From the NCBI RefSeq assembly GCF_049546785.1, contig NZ_JBMWAN010000002.1, positions 248,001 to 312,000 on the forward strand: DNA of 64,000 nucleotides. The letters run 5' to 3'. The stretch's first letter is position 1. Every line of letters starts with the position of its first letter. The DNA comes from Nitrospira_D sp035465795. Its GTDB lineage: Bacteria; Nitrospirota; Nitrospiria; Nitrospirales; Nitrospiraceae. Of this stretch, positions 1 to 7,587 are shown in pieces. The translations under genes and the position numbers were made by a program. The notes under the pieces were generated by a model. It was not told the origin of the DNA. It worked only from the letters and a program-made list of their open reading frames with translations, and did not search any database.

Positions 1-47
1 GGAGTAGGCAGGTGAATCATCGCTTGTCGGTCACTAAGGAGGAGCCC

Positions 48-494
48 ATGAGACCCCATATATCACTCGATGTCCGAAACGTTCCCGCATCCGTTGAGTT
101 CTATCGGAAGGTATTTAGCCTGGCGCCGCAGAAGCAGACGGCAGACTATGCCAAGTTCGACCTGACCGCCCCGTCGCTGAACCTGTCGCTGGTGTCATCC
201 ACGGGCAGAATCAGCTCCGTCGACCATCTGGGTATTGAAGTGAATTCCCCGGAAGAGATCATAGAATGGAAGGCCCGTTTGCAGACTGCCGGCATTCTCC
301 AGAAGGTCGAGGAAAACACGACCTGCTGTTTCGCCCGGCAGGACAAGCTCTGGTTCACGGATCCCGATGGCAACGCTTGGGAAGTGTTCACGGTGCACGA
401 GCAACTGGGGATCGAGGGGACGCTCAGCCAGACAGGCTGCTGCGTCCCGGCCCACCCAGGCTCGGCACAGGCCGCAACTTGCACCGCCTCCTGA
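48..494 (+). CDS. arsI: ArsI/CadI-type VOC metalloenzyme (putative C-As lyase)
   Basis: This 148-residue VOC (glyoxalase/dioxygenase) protein is probably cytoplasmic. The vicinal cysteines C93-C94 (TTCCFARQDK) are followed by a TDPDGNAWEVF block, which is the signature of ArsI, the Fe(II) dioxygenase that breaks the C-As bond of trivalent organoarsenicals. H4, H60 and E112 fit the 2-His-1-Glu metal site. The tail carries more cysteines (GCCVP, then C145). I chose ATG 48 because AAGGAGG lies just upstream; a GTG at 12 is possible but has no ribosome binding site of its own. The sigma factor gene follows after 40 bp. Family assignment is firm. Whether the substrate is organoarsenic or another soft metal is inference. 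Confidence 0.78.
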   Translation: MRPHISLDVRNVPASVEFYRKVFSLAPQKQTADYAKFDLTAPSLNLSLVSSTGRISSVDHLGIEVNSPEEIIEWKARLQTAGILQKVEENTTCCFARQDKLWFTDPDGNAWEVFTVHEQLGIEGTLSQTGCCVPAHPGSAQAATCTAS

Positions 495-534
495 TGGCGT
501 GTAGCGTAGGGATACGCCTTGTGGAGAAGCAGCC

Positions 535-1155
535 ATGACGCAAGATGTACGGGATCTTTGGATGGAGGTGCGCGGGCGGCTGCGCACCTTCATCGCCAAG
601 CGGGTGGAGGCCGACGCGGCGGTGGACGATCTTCTGCAAGAGGTTTTTCTGCGAATCCATGACAAGATCGACAGCCTGCAGGATCCCCGCCGCCTGGTTT
701 CCTGGATCTTCCAGATCACGCGCCATGTCATTATCGACTATTACCGGGCTCCGCACCGGCAGCGGGAAGTGCCGGCCGGGCTTGCACCGGAAGTCGAGGA
801 ACAGATGACGCTGGCTGAGCAGGATGACGAGTCCGGTGAGCCACGCGCGCAACTGGCAGGCTGCCTGCGCCCCATGGTGGAGCAGCTCCCGGCAGACTAC
901 CGGGATGCGATCAGACTCGTCGAACTGGAGGGCCTCACGCAGCAGACTGCCGCAGCCAGGCTGGGCCTCTCCCTCTCCGGCATGAAGTCCCGTGTGCAAC
1001 GGGGCCGCCGACGGTTGAAGGAGATGCTGCACGAATGCTGCCTGATCCAGCTCGATGGCAGGCGTGGCATCGCCGAGTTCGCCCTCCGCGACCCTGCCGC
1101 GAACCCCTGCGCCCCACCTGCTCCGATCCTCCCCGCCCGGCGACCACCACATTGA
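535..1155 (+). CDS. sigZ: ECF-type RNA polymerase sigma factor, SigZ family
   Basis: The 206-residue sigma-70 factor has region 2 at about residues 10-75 (DDLLQEVFLRIHDKI, then RHVIIDYYR) and region 4 at about 120-165 (LPADYRDAIRLVELEG, then LSLSGMKSRVQRGRRRLKE). Regions 1 and 3 are absent, as in ECF factors. After region 4 comes a short cysteine-bearing tail (HECCLIQLDG and a later C), which is characteristic of SigZ. No anti-sigma gene is visible next to it, so the cysteine tail or another partner may sense the signal. It sits 40 bp downstream of the ArsI-like gene and is probably cotranscribed with it. Confidence 0.88.
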   Translation: MTQDVRDLWMEVRGRLRTFIAKRVEADAAVDDLLQEVFLRIHDKIDSLQDPRRLVSWIFQITRHVIIDYYRAPHRQREVPAGLAPEVEEQMTLAEQDDESGEPRAQLAGCLRPMVEQLPADYRDAIRLVELEGLTQQTAAARLGLSLSGMKSRVQRGRRRLKEMLHECCLIQLDGRRGIAEFALRDPAANPCAPPAPILPARRPPH

Positions 1156-1232
1156 GTGCCGCCCATTGCGCTCAGCCCGCTGGGCTTGATAGAAAAGATG
1201 TCTTGACCTCTCACTGGAGCATCGTAACGATC

Positions 1233-1889
1233 ATGTTCTCACGAACTGCCTGTAGCCTGCATGTCGTGCTGCTGACGACATCCCTCAGTCTGTCTCTGAC
1301 CAGCCTGGCCCCGGCTCCGGTTCAAGCAGCCCCGCGAGGCGGCGGCAAGACGGAGGTCCTGCCCGCACAGAAGGCGGCCCCGGCCGCGGTATTCATCGAA
1401 ACCGTCGGTACGGAATCCGAGTTGCGTCGCCAGCTGCGGCTCAAGAACGGGGTGATGGAGATGAAGGCTGAGAGCGCGCAGGTCCGTTTCTCGGAGGCTC
1501 CCCTCAACAGCTTCGGGTTTGTCCCACAGCAGGGGCTGGGCATGGCATTGGTCACACAGAGTCCCGACGTTATGTTGAACCGGGTGGCCCCGGCCGCCAA
1601 CGCCTACGAGATCCATAAGCTGGCGGACGGCAGTGCCATGGTGGTGGGCTTCGTCGGGCCGGATCTCAAGCCGCAACTCACCCCGCAACTGCGCCCGAAA
1701 AATGTGCGGCTGGCGCTCTATTCCAATCCATCCGACAAGGCCCCTCACATCGTCGCCGTGCCGCTCGGCAAACTGGCCGTCGATCAGATGCCTCATCGCG
1801 TGGACCCCAAGAACCCGAACGGGCCGGTCGTGTTTGAGATGGATTTGCAGAGCAGCGCGAACCGGCAATCGCCCCATGGTGGACAGTAG
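1233..1889 (+). CDS. Secreted protein of unknown function
   Basis: This 218-residue protein starts with an n-region, a hydrophobic stretch (LLTTSLSLSLTSLA) and an AXA-like cleavage site (PVQAAP), so it is probably periplasmic. I recognise no domain. The mature part is of mixed composition with several short beta-like segments and has no cysteines, so no disulfide or haem motif. ATG 1233 was chosen because the signal peptide begins there; the frame is open further upstream but overlaps sigZ. It lies 77 bp after sigZ on the same strand and may belong to the same transcription unit. Confidence 0.6.
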   Translation: MFSRTACSLHVVLLTTSLSLSLTSLAPAPVQAAPRGGGKTEVLPAQKAAPAAVFIETVGTESELRRQLRLKNGVMEMKAESAQVRFSEAPLNSFGFVPQQGLGMALVTQSPDVMLNRVAPAANAYEIHKLADGSAMVVGFVGPDLKPQLTPQLRPKNVRLALYSNPSDKAPHIVAVPLGKLAVDQMPHRVDPKNPNGPVVFEMDLQSSANRQSPHGGQ

Positions 1890-1971
1890 GCCGCCGATCA
1901 GACCAAGGCCCGCCCAACGGACCCCGCCTGCGCTTGAACAATGAATTCGAAACGTGATTAACGAGAAATGG

Positions 1972-2042
1972 CTGGGGGACTAGGAATCGAACCTAGGTAG
2001 CCGGCTCCAAAGGCCGGCGTCCTACCGCTAGACGATCCCCCA
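1972..2042 (-). tRNA. tRNA-Gln (anticodon TTG)
   Basis: The reverse strand folds as a full cloverleaf. The acceptor arm starts TGGGGGA and ends TCCCCCAG, with CCA encoded at 1971-1969. The D arm holds AGCGGTAGGA, the anticodon loop is CTTTGGA (TTG) and the T arm holds GGTTCGAATCC. It is the second of two tRNA-Gln genes in the same orientation, 57 bp apart, with near-identical sequence outside the anticodon arm. Both lie downstream of gltX on the same strand. Confidence 0.95.
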
Positions 2043-2099
2043 GCGCGGTACGAAACCAAGACGTCGATCTGAGAGTACGGCGTGGGAAAGAGTTTTTGG

Positions 2100-2170
2100 C
2101 TGGGGGACTAGGAATCGAACCTAGGTAGTCAGATCCAGAGACTGACGTCCTACCGCTAGACGATCCCCCA
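2100..2170 (-). tRNA. tRNA-Gln (anticodon CTG)
   Basis: This cloverleaf on the reverse strand is the same as the neighbouring tRNA-Gln except for the anticodon arm, whose loop CTCTGGA reads CTG. CCA is encoded at 2099-2097. The near identity suggests a tandem duplication followed by divergence of the anticodon stem. It begins 74 bp after the gltX stop codon on the same strand. Confidence 0.95.
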
Positions 2171-2244
2171 ACCGACGCCCACAGTAATATACGGCTTGTG
2201 ATTCCGTCAAGATCGCGGCGGATTTATTAGCAGAATTCCGCCGA

Positions 2245-3657
2245 TTAGGCCGACGCCCGTTCGATCCCCTGCCGGAGGCGTAGGAGGGTCCGGTCCCGGC
2301 CCAGGACCTCCATGACCTCAAACAGGCCCGGGCTGGCAGTCCTGCCGGTCAAGGCCACGCGCACCGGCTGAGCCAGCTGGCCCATCTTGAGGCCCTCTTC
2401 TTCGACGAGCTTCTTGAAGGATTCTTCCCATGCCTGCTTGGAAAAAGCGGGCAACGCTTCAAAGCGGGCAAGCAGCTTGCCGAGCACCGGCGCAATCGCC
2501 GGCGCGAGAAACTTCTTGGCCGCCTCTTCTTCAAAGACGACCGACTCGCCGAAGTAGGGCCGCACCCATTCCACCATCTCAACGAGTGTCTTAGCCCGTT
2601 CTTTGACCAGCACGACCAGCTGCGCCAGCCAGTCCATCGACATCGCCTTCACCTGTTCCTGCAACCCGGCCGCGTCCAGGAGTGGAACGAGCGCCTGCGC
2701 CACCTGGCTGGGCGGGCTGCTCTTGATATATTCGGCGTTGATCCAGAGCAGCTTCTCGGGATTGAACACAGCCGGAGAGGATTGCACATTCTTCCAGGAA
2801 AATTTTTCGATCAGTTCCTGCCGGCTGAACAGTTCCTGATCTCCGTGCGACCAGCCCAGCCGGACGAGATAGTTCACCATCGCTTCGGGGAGATAACCCA
2901 TGTCTTTGTAGGCCATGATGGACGTGGCGCCATGGCGTTTGGATAGCCGGGCCTTGTCCGATCCGAGAATCATCGGCAAGTGGCCGAACTGCGGAACTGG
3001 AAACCCCAAAGCCTGGAAGATGGGCACTTGTCTCGGCGTGTTGGTCAAATGGTCGTCCCCGCGCACCACATGAGTGATCTTCATGAGCGCGTCGTCAACC
3101 ACGACGGAGAAGTTGTAGGTCGGATAGCCGTTGGAACGGAGAATGATCAGATCGTCCGCTGCGCTGTTGTCAAACGTGATCTTCCCTTTGATCAAATCAT
3201 CGACGACAATCTGCCCCTCTTGCGGCGCTTTGAATCGCAGCGCGGCATCGCTCGGCGGATTCGTGATCCCGAGATTGCGACAGCGCCCATCGTATCGGGG
3301 TGACAGCCCTTTCGCTTCCGCCTCTTTCCGTCGCGCTTCGAGTTCCTCGGCCTTGCAGACGCACCAGTAGGCTTGCCCCTTCTCCAGCAGCGCCATGGCG
3401 TGGCTGCGGTACAGTTCCATGCGCTCGGTTTGGCGATAGGGCCCCTCGTCCCAATCGAGCCCTACCCATTTCATCCCCTCGATGATGGCTTGGATCGATT
3501 CATCGGTGGACCGGCTCTGGTCCGTGTCTTCGATGCGGAGAATAAACACGCCCTGCTGCTGCCGGGCGAACAGCCAATTAAACAGAGCGGTGCGGACTCC
3601 GCCGATGTGAAGGAACCCGGTCGGACTCGGCGCAAAACGAACACGGACTTGGGTCAT
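2245..3657 (-). CDS. gltX: Glutamyl-tRNA synthetase
   Basis: This 470-residue class I aminoacyl-tRNA synthetase has the expected length. The HIGH motif is PSPTGFLHIGG (residues 10-20) and the KMSKS equivalent is LSKRH near residue 240; a C-terminal anticodon-binding helical domain follows. The enzyme charges tRNA with glutamate. Two tRNA-Gln genes follow directly on the same strand. In bacteria without a glutaminyl-tRNA synthetase, GluRS also mischarges tRNA-Gln and GatCAB amidates it, so the arrangement hints at a non-discriminating enzyme. That last point is inference. Confidence 0.96.
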   Translation of the reverse strand: MTQVRVRFAPSPTGFLHIGGVRTALFNWLFARQQQGVFILRIEDTDQSRSTDESIQAIIEGMKWVGLDWDEGPYRQTERMELYRSHAMALLEKGQAYWCVCKAEELEARRKEAEAKGLSPRYDGRCRNLGITNPPSDAALRFKAPQEGQIVVDDLIKGKITFDNSAADDLIILRSNGYPTYNFSVVVDDALMKITHVVRGDDHLTNTPRQVPIFQALGFPVPQFGHLPMILGSDKARLSKRHGATSIMAYKDMGYLPEAMVNYLVRLGWSHGDQELFSRQELIEKFSWKNVQSSPAVFNPEKLLWINAEYIKSSPPSQVAQALVPLLDAAGLQEQVKAMSMDWLAQLVVLVKERAKTLVEMVEWVRPYFGESVVFEEEAAKKFLAPAIAPVLGKLLARFEALPAFSKQAWEESFKKLVEEEGLKMGQLAQPVRVALTGRTASPGLFEVMEVLGRDRTLLRLRQGIERASA

Positions 3658-3759
3658 GCGGTCATCTCATTCGTAGGGGTGGAAAGGCCGGTATCTATAG
3701 CACGCAGGGAAAAGTCTTGTACAGAATCGCGGCGTTGTCAGCGGCCTGTAAATATCAGG

Positions 3760-4176
3760 CTAGTGGCCTTCCTTCACGAGGTTTTTGTTGACCGCGGGGA
3801 TCTCGATCACGATGTCCTTGGTTCCGTTCGGGACACACTGGCAGCCGAGACGTGATTGCAACGTGGTCATCGGCGCTTCGTCGAGCTGATCAAACTCGTC
3901 GTCAGTCCCCTCGTTACAGCTCTCCAGCCCCTGCTTCACAATCACGTGGCAGGTCGAACAGGCACAGACCCCGCCGCAGACATGTTCCAATTCCACGCCG
4001 TTTGCCATCGCGATGTCCAGGATGCTGCCCGGAAGCCCCGTCTCTCCGTAGGGAATCTTGGCGGGATCTACCGTCACTTTGGTGACATCCCCGTCAGCCG
4101 CTACATAGGTGATGGTGTAGGGCTTCTCGGGAAGCTCATACTCCGCCTTCTCAATATAGGGGTTTGTCCCGCCCAT
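3760..4176 (-). CDS. fdx: ISC-type [2Fe-2S] ferredoxin
   Basis: The 138-residue protein has an adrenodoxin/Fdx fold with cluster ligands C67, C73 and C76 (VCGGVCACSTC) and C112 or C114 (GCQC) near the C-terminus. ISC ferredoxin supplies electrons for cluster assembly on IscU. An extra N-terminal stretch of about 18 residues (starting MGGTNPYIEKAEYEL) precedes the usual start. AAAGGA lies well placed before ATG 4176. It is divergent from iscR (140 bp apart), unlike in Escherichia coli, where fdx sits inside the operon. Confidence 0.92.
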   Translation of the reverse strand: MGGTNPYIEKAEYELPEKPYTITYVAADGDVTKVTVDPAKIPYGETGLPGSILDIAMANGVELEHVCGGVCACSTCHVIVKQGLESCNEGTDDEFDQLDEAPMTTLQSRLGCQCVPNGTKDIVIEIPAVNKNLVKEGH

Positions 4177-4225
4177 GTTCCCATTCCTTTCTCTTCTCTG
4201 CCTGATGATTCCTTGGAATAACCCG

Positions 4226-4295
4226 TTGACAGCTCAGAAAGTTGCGTGGTATCTTTAGTCCGACCTTATTGATCGGAGATCATTATAGTCTCCGA
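4226..4295 (+). promoter_or_regulatory. iscR promoter and candidate IscR operator
   Basis: TTGACA (4226-4231) and TATCTT (4250-4255) are 18 bp apart and form a sigma-70 promoter candidate. Just downstream are three alternating half-sites: TCCGA (4259-4263), TCGGA (4273-4277) and TCCGA (4291-4295). The first two form an inverted repeat with a 9-bp spacer; the second and third form a perfect 7-bp inverted repeat (TCGGAGA...TCTCCGA), also with a 9-bp spacer. Position and symmetry suit autoregulation by the Rrf2-family IscR encoded next. An mRNA hairpin is the alternative reading. Confidence 0.45.
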
Positions 4296-4316
4296 CTCCA
4301 TCGATCGGCAATAGCC

Positions 4317-4790
4317 ATGTTGAAGATTTCAAAAAAAGCCGACTACGCCCTCATGGCCCTCCAGCACATCGCATCGGTTCAATTCGGCGACGTGACACCC
4401 GGCCGTGTCGTGAACACGAAAGAAATCGCGGAAGAGTACCACATCCCGCTCGAACTGTTAGCCAAGGTGCTTCAGACCCTGGCCAAGAACGGGTTGATTG
4501 AAAGCCATAACGGCCCCAAGGGCGGGTATCTCCTGGCCCGCAGCGCAAGGCAGATCACGATCGCGCAGATCCTGGAAGGCATCGAGGGGCCGCTGGGCAT
4601 CACGGATTGTTCCCATGAAAAAGAAGGCGAACCCTGCCTTCAACGAGAGCATTGCAACATCCGCACGCCGCTGCTCAAGGTTCAGGACAGCATCTACCAG
4701 TTACTCAGTAATATGACGCTGCAAGACATGCTGGGGGGCACCCCCCTGATTACGATTCAGTCTTCCACGGCACAAGGAGTCGCACAATGA
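4317..4790 (+). CDS. iscR: Rrf2-family Fe-S cluster regulator IscR
   Basis: The 157-residue protein has an N-terminal winged helix (LKISKKADYALMALQHIA, then LLAKVLQTLAKNGLIES) and three cysteines in the DCSHEKEGEPCLQREHC segment, the usual [2Fe-2S] ligand region of IscR. It probably senses cellular Fe-S status and controls the isc genes. ATG 4317 matches the conserved family start MLKISKKADYA; an upstream in-frame start at 4242 would add 25 unconserved residues and run through the putative operator. Its stop codon overlaps the iscS start (ATGA), indicating translational coupling. Confidence 0.92.
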   Translation: MLKISKKADYALMALQHIASVQFGDVTPGRVVNTKEIAEEYHIPLELLAKVLQTLAKNGLIESHNGPKGGYLLARSARQITIAQILEGIEGPLGITDCSHEKEGEPCLQREHCNIRTPLLKVQDSIYQLLSNMTLQDMLGGTPLITIQSSTAQGVAQ

Positions 4791-6004
4791 AACTTCCGAT
4801 TTTCCTCGATAATCATTCCACGACCCCCATGGACCCCCGGGTCCTCGACGCCATGCTGCCCTATTTCGTGGAGAAGTTCGGCAATGCGGCCAGCCGCAAC
4901 CACGCGTTCGGCTGGGCGGCTGAAGAAGCGGTCGAGAACGCCCGCAAGCAGATCGCCAAGCTGATCAAGGCGGATCCCAAGGAAATCGTCTTCACCAGCG
5001 GCGCCACCGAATCGGACAATCTGGCGATCAAGGGCGTGCTGGAGATGTACAAGGAAAAGGGCGATCACATCATCACGTCGTCCACGGAGCACCGCGCGGT
5101 CATCGACACAGCCAAGGCCCTCGAAGCAAAGGGCAAGGCGACGGCGACCTATCTGCCCGTCGATAAGTATGGGATGGTGAACCCGGAAGACGTGCGGAAC
5201 GCGATCACGGACAAGACAGTCCTGATCTCCGTGATGCTCGCTAACAATGAAATCGGCACAATTAATCCGGTCAAGGAGATCGGCAAGATCGCCAAGGAAA
5301 AGGGCATCCTCTTCCACTGCGATGCGACGCAAGGCGTCGGCAAGATCCCCGTCGATGTGCAGGACATGGGGATCGACCTGATGTCCTTCTCGGCCCATAA
5401 GATCTATGGCCCCAAGGGGGTCGGGGCGCTCTATGTCAGAAAGAAGAACCCCCGCGTGCGGATCGCCGCGCAAATGGACGGCGGCGGACACGAGCGCGGG
5501 ATGCGGTCCGGCACCCTGCCGGTGCCGTTGATCGTCGGCTTCGGCAAGGCCTGCGAACTGTGCGAACAGGAAATGGCCACGGAAACCGCCCGGCTCACGG
5601 CGATGCGCGACCGTCTGCAGGCCGGGATCATGAAAGCCCTCGAAGAAAGTTATCTCAACGGCCATCCGACCCAGCGCTTGCCGCACAACCTGAATATTTC
5701 CTTCGCCTACGTCGAGGGCGAATCGCTCCTGATGGGCATGAAGGACATTGCCCTGTCATCCGGTTCCGCCTGCACCTCGGCGACGCTGGAACCGTCCTAT
5801 GTCCTGAGAGCCCTGGGCGTCGGTGTGGAACTCGCTCACTCGTCGATCCGCTTCGGCCTGGGCCGCTTCAATACGGACGAAGAGATTGACTACACGATCA
5901 AGAAGGTTATTGAGATTGTGACCAAGCTGCGTGAAATGTCGCCGTTGTACGAAATGGCGAAAGAAGGGGTCGATTTGAAATCCGTTCAGTGGGCGGCCCA
6001 CTGA
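4787..6004 (+). CDS. iscS: Cysteine desulfurase IscS
   Basis: This 405-residue PLP-dependent class V aminotransferase-fold enzyme removes sulfur from L-cysteine as a persulfide for IscU and for tRNA thiolation. The PLP lysine is K205 (SFSAHKIYGPKG). The catalytic loop cysteine is C329 (SSGSACTSATLEPS), typical of the long mobile loop of IscS. The start overlaps the iscR stop by 4 bp. The length is normal. Confidence 0.97.
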   Translation: MKLPIFLDNHSTTPMDPRVLDAMLPYFVEKFGNAASRNHAFGWAAEEAVENARKQIAKLIKADPKEIVFTSGATESDNLAIKGVLEMYKEKGDHIITSSTEHRAVIDTAKALEAKGKATATYLPVDKYGMVNPEDVRNAITDKTVLISVMLANNEIGTINPVKEIGKIAKEKGILFHCDATQGVGKIPVDVQDMGIDLMSFSAHKIYGPKGVGALYVRKKNPRVRIAAQMDGGGHERGMRSGTLPVPLIVGFGKACELCEQEMATETARLTAMRDRLQAGIMKALEESYLNGHPTQRLPHNLNISFAYVEGESLLMGMKDIALSSGSACTSATLEPSYVLRALGVGVELAHSSIRFGLGRFNTDEEIDYTIKKVIEIVTKLREMSPLYEMAKEGVDLKSVQWAAH

Positions 6005-6006
6005 AC

Positions 6007-6070
6007 GGCGTGAAACGTGCCTCGTGAAGCGTACCTCGCATACAACGAACGACGCTTCACGAACGACGGG
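6007..6070 (+). repeat. A-type paired-arm intergenic repeat
   Basis: The gap between iscS and iscU holds CGTGAAACGTG followed by a perfect 10-bp inverted repeat, CGTGAAGCGT (6023-6032) and ACGCTTCACG (6052-6061), then an ACGAACGACG-like tail. The same building blocks recur in opposite orientation at 34814-34866. The element sits inside the isc operon but upstream of a strong iscU ribosome binding site (AAGGAGG). It could act as a processing or stability hairpin. Confidence 0.6.
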
Positions 6071-6087
6071 ATACCAAGGAGGCTTTT

Positions 6088-6471
6088 ATGGCATACAGTG
6101 ACAAAGTCGTCGATCATTTCAACAATCCCCGGAACATGGGGAGCTTCAAGAAGGACGAAGAAGGCGTGGGCACCGGCATGGTCGGCGCGCCCGAGTGCGG
6201 CGACGTCATGAAGCTCCAGATCAAGGTCCAGAACGACACGATCGTCGATGCCAAGTTCAAGACCTTCGGTTGCGGCTCCGCCATTGCCAGCTCCAGCCTG
6301 GCCACCGAATGGCTCAAGGGTAAGACCATCGAAGAGGCCCAGAAGATCAAGAACACCGATATCGTCCAGGAACTGAACCTGCCGCCGGTCAAGATCCACT
6401 GCTCGGTCCTGGCCGAGGATGCGATCAAGGCGGCGCTGGCCGACTACCAGAAGAAAGCCGACTCGAAGTAA
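6088..6471 (+). CDS. iscU: Fe-S cluster scaffold IscU
   Basis: The 127-residue scaffold has cluster-ligating cysteines C37 (PECGD), C62 (FGCGSA) and C105 (IHCSVLAE), and the conserved D39 that helps cluster release. The HscA recognition motif LPPVK is at residues 98-102, which matches the hscA gene downstream. A strong AAGGAGG precedes ATG 6088. It lies between iscS and iscA. Confidence 0.97.
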   Translation: MAYSDKVVDHFNNPRNMGSFKKDEEGVGTGMVGAPECGDVMKLQIKVQNDTIVDAKFKTFGCGSAIASSSLATEWLKGKTIEEAQKIKNTDIVQELNLPPVKIHCSVLAEDAIKAALADYQKKADSK

Positions 6472-6490
6472 CGGCAGAAGGGAGCCCACT

Positions 6491-6847
6491 ATGGACGCCA
6501 CGAATGCGGAAACCCAGACCCCGGTCATCACGCTCACGGACGCGGCCCTGAAGGAAATCAAGCGCCTGATCAACGTCCAAGGCATCGAAGAAGGCGGCCT
6601 TCGCCTGGGCGTCAAAGGAGGCGGCTGCTCCGGCCTGAGTTACACCATCAACTTCGACGAAAAGATCGGCCAGTACGACCAGGTCTACGACTTCGATGGC
6701 GTAAAGATCATTGTGGATGCCAAGAGCGCCATTTATCTTCAGGGCACGCAGTTGGATTACCATAAAGATCTGATGGGCGGAAATTTCAAATTCGTGAACC
6801 CGAACGCCAACAAGACCTGCGGCTGCGGAGAATCCTTTTCAGCGTAA
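6491..6847 (+). CDS. iscA: A-type Fe-S carrier IscA
   Basis: This 118-residue HesB/IscA-family protein has the three invariant cysteines C46 (GGGCSGLSY), C110 and C112 (KTCGCGESF). It carries or transfers Fe-S clusters to targets. The N-terminus is about 12 residues longer than E. coli IscA. ATG 6491 is preceded by GGGAG; an earlier in-frame start overlapping iscU is not needed. Confidence 0.95.
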   Translation: MDATNAETQTPVITLTDAALKEIKRLINVQGIEEGGLRLGVKGGGCSGLSYTINFDEKIGQYDQVYDFDGVKIIVDAKSAIYLQGTQLDYHKDLMGGNFKFVNPNANKTCGCGESFSA

Positions 6848-6859
6848 ACGGACAGCCCG

Positions 6860-7582
6860 ATGGATGGACATACCCACAACACCGGCACCAGCGATCGACG
6901 CGAGCTGCAGATGGCCCGCAGCATGTGCTGGCACTGCCAGTCCGAAGTGTCGGGAGAATACTTCTGCGACCGCTGTGTGAAGGTTCAGCCGGTATCGAAG
7001 GAACTGGACTACTTCACCTGCTTCGGCTTTCCCCGACGCCTGTCCATCGATCAACAGAAGCTGGAAACCAAGTTCTACGAATTGAGCCGGGCGTTCCATC
7101 CCGACTTTTACCAGAATAAGAGCGATGCGGAGCAGACCATCAGCCTCGGCAACTCGGCCATGCTGAACACCGCCTATCGCACGCTGCGGGACCCGATCCA
7201 GCGCGCCGAATATCTCCTCGACTTGGAAGCCGGCGCCGTGAAAGATATCCGTACGACGCCCCCGGCCGACCTCTTCGAGGAAATCCTCGAACTGCAGGAC
7301 ACGCTCGACGAATTCCGCGCCAGCGACCGGACGTCTGACGCCGCCGCTGCGCTCCGCGCCACCCTCCAATCCGAGCGCGCCACGCTGGAGCAGCGTCAGC
7401 GGGATATGGAAGCACAGATTCTGCGGCTCTTCGGCCGATGGGATACGCTGCAGGACCGCGGCGAGGCGACCGAACAGGCACGCACCGAGCGCGAGCGCAT
7501 CCTGAAAGAAATGCGGGACATCCTGTCCAACCGCACCTACGTGAAGAACATCGTCAACGATCTCGTCACGACCATCGCCTAA
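6860..7582 (+). CDS. hscB: J-domain co-chaperone HscB with an N-terminal zinc finger
   Basis: This 240-residue protein has three parts. Residues 1-45 hold a tetracysteine motif (C23, C26, C36, C39; CWHC...CDRC), probably zinc-binding. A J domain follows with HPD at 80-82 (AFHPDFY). The C-terminal helical domain binds IscU. Classic bacterial HscB lacks the tetracysteine module, whereas mitochondrial HSC20/HSCB has a similar CWNC...C..C element just before its J domain. HscB stimulates the HscA ATPase and delivers IscU to it. It lies 12 bp after iscA and 5 bp before hscA. The role is certain; metal binding is inferred. Confidence 0.93.
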   Translation: MDGHTHNTGTSDRRELQMARSMCWHCQSEVSGEYFCDRCVKVQPVSKELDYFTCFGFPRRLSIDQQKLETKFYELSRAFHPDFYQNKSDAEQTISLGNSAMLNTAYRTLRDPIQRAEYLLDLEAGAVKDIRTTPPADLFEEILELQDTLDEFRASDRTSDAAAALRATLQSERATLEQRQRDMEAQILRLFGRWDTLQDRGEATEQARTERERILKEMRDILSNRTYVKNIVNDLVTTIA

Positions 7583-7587
7583 ACACC

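Noticed and set aside
4757..5686. Reverse-strand frame of about 310 codons opposite iscS
   Set aside because: Antisense shadow of a well-conserved gene; composition (Asp, His, Arg, Gly) is typical of such shadows.
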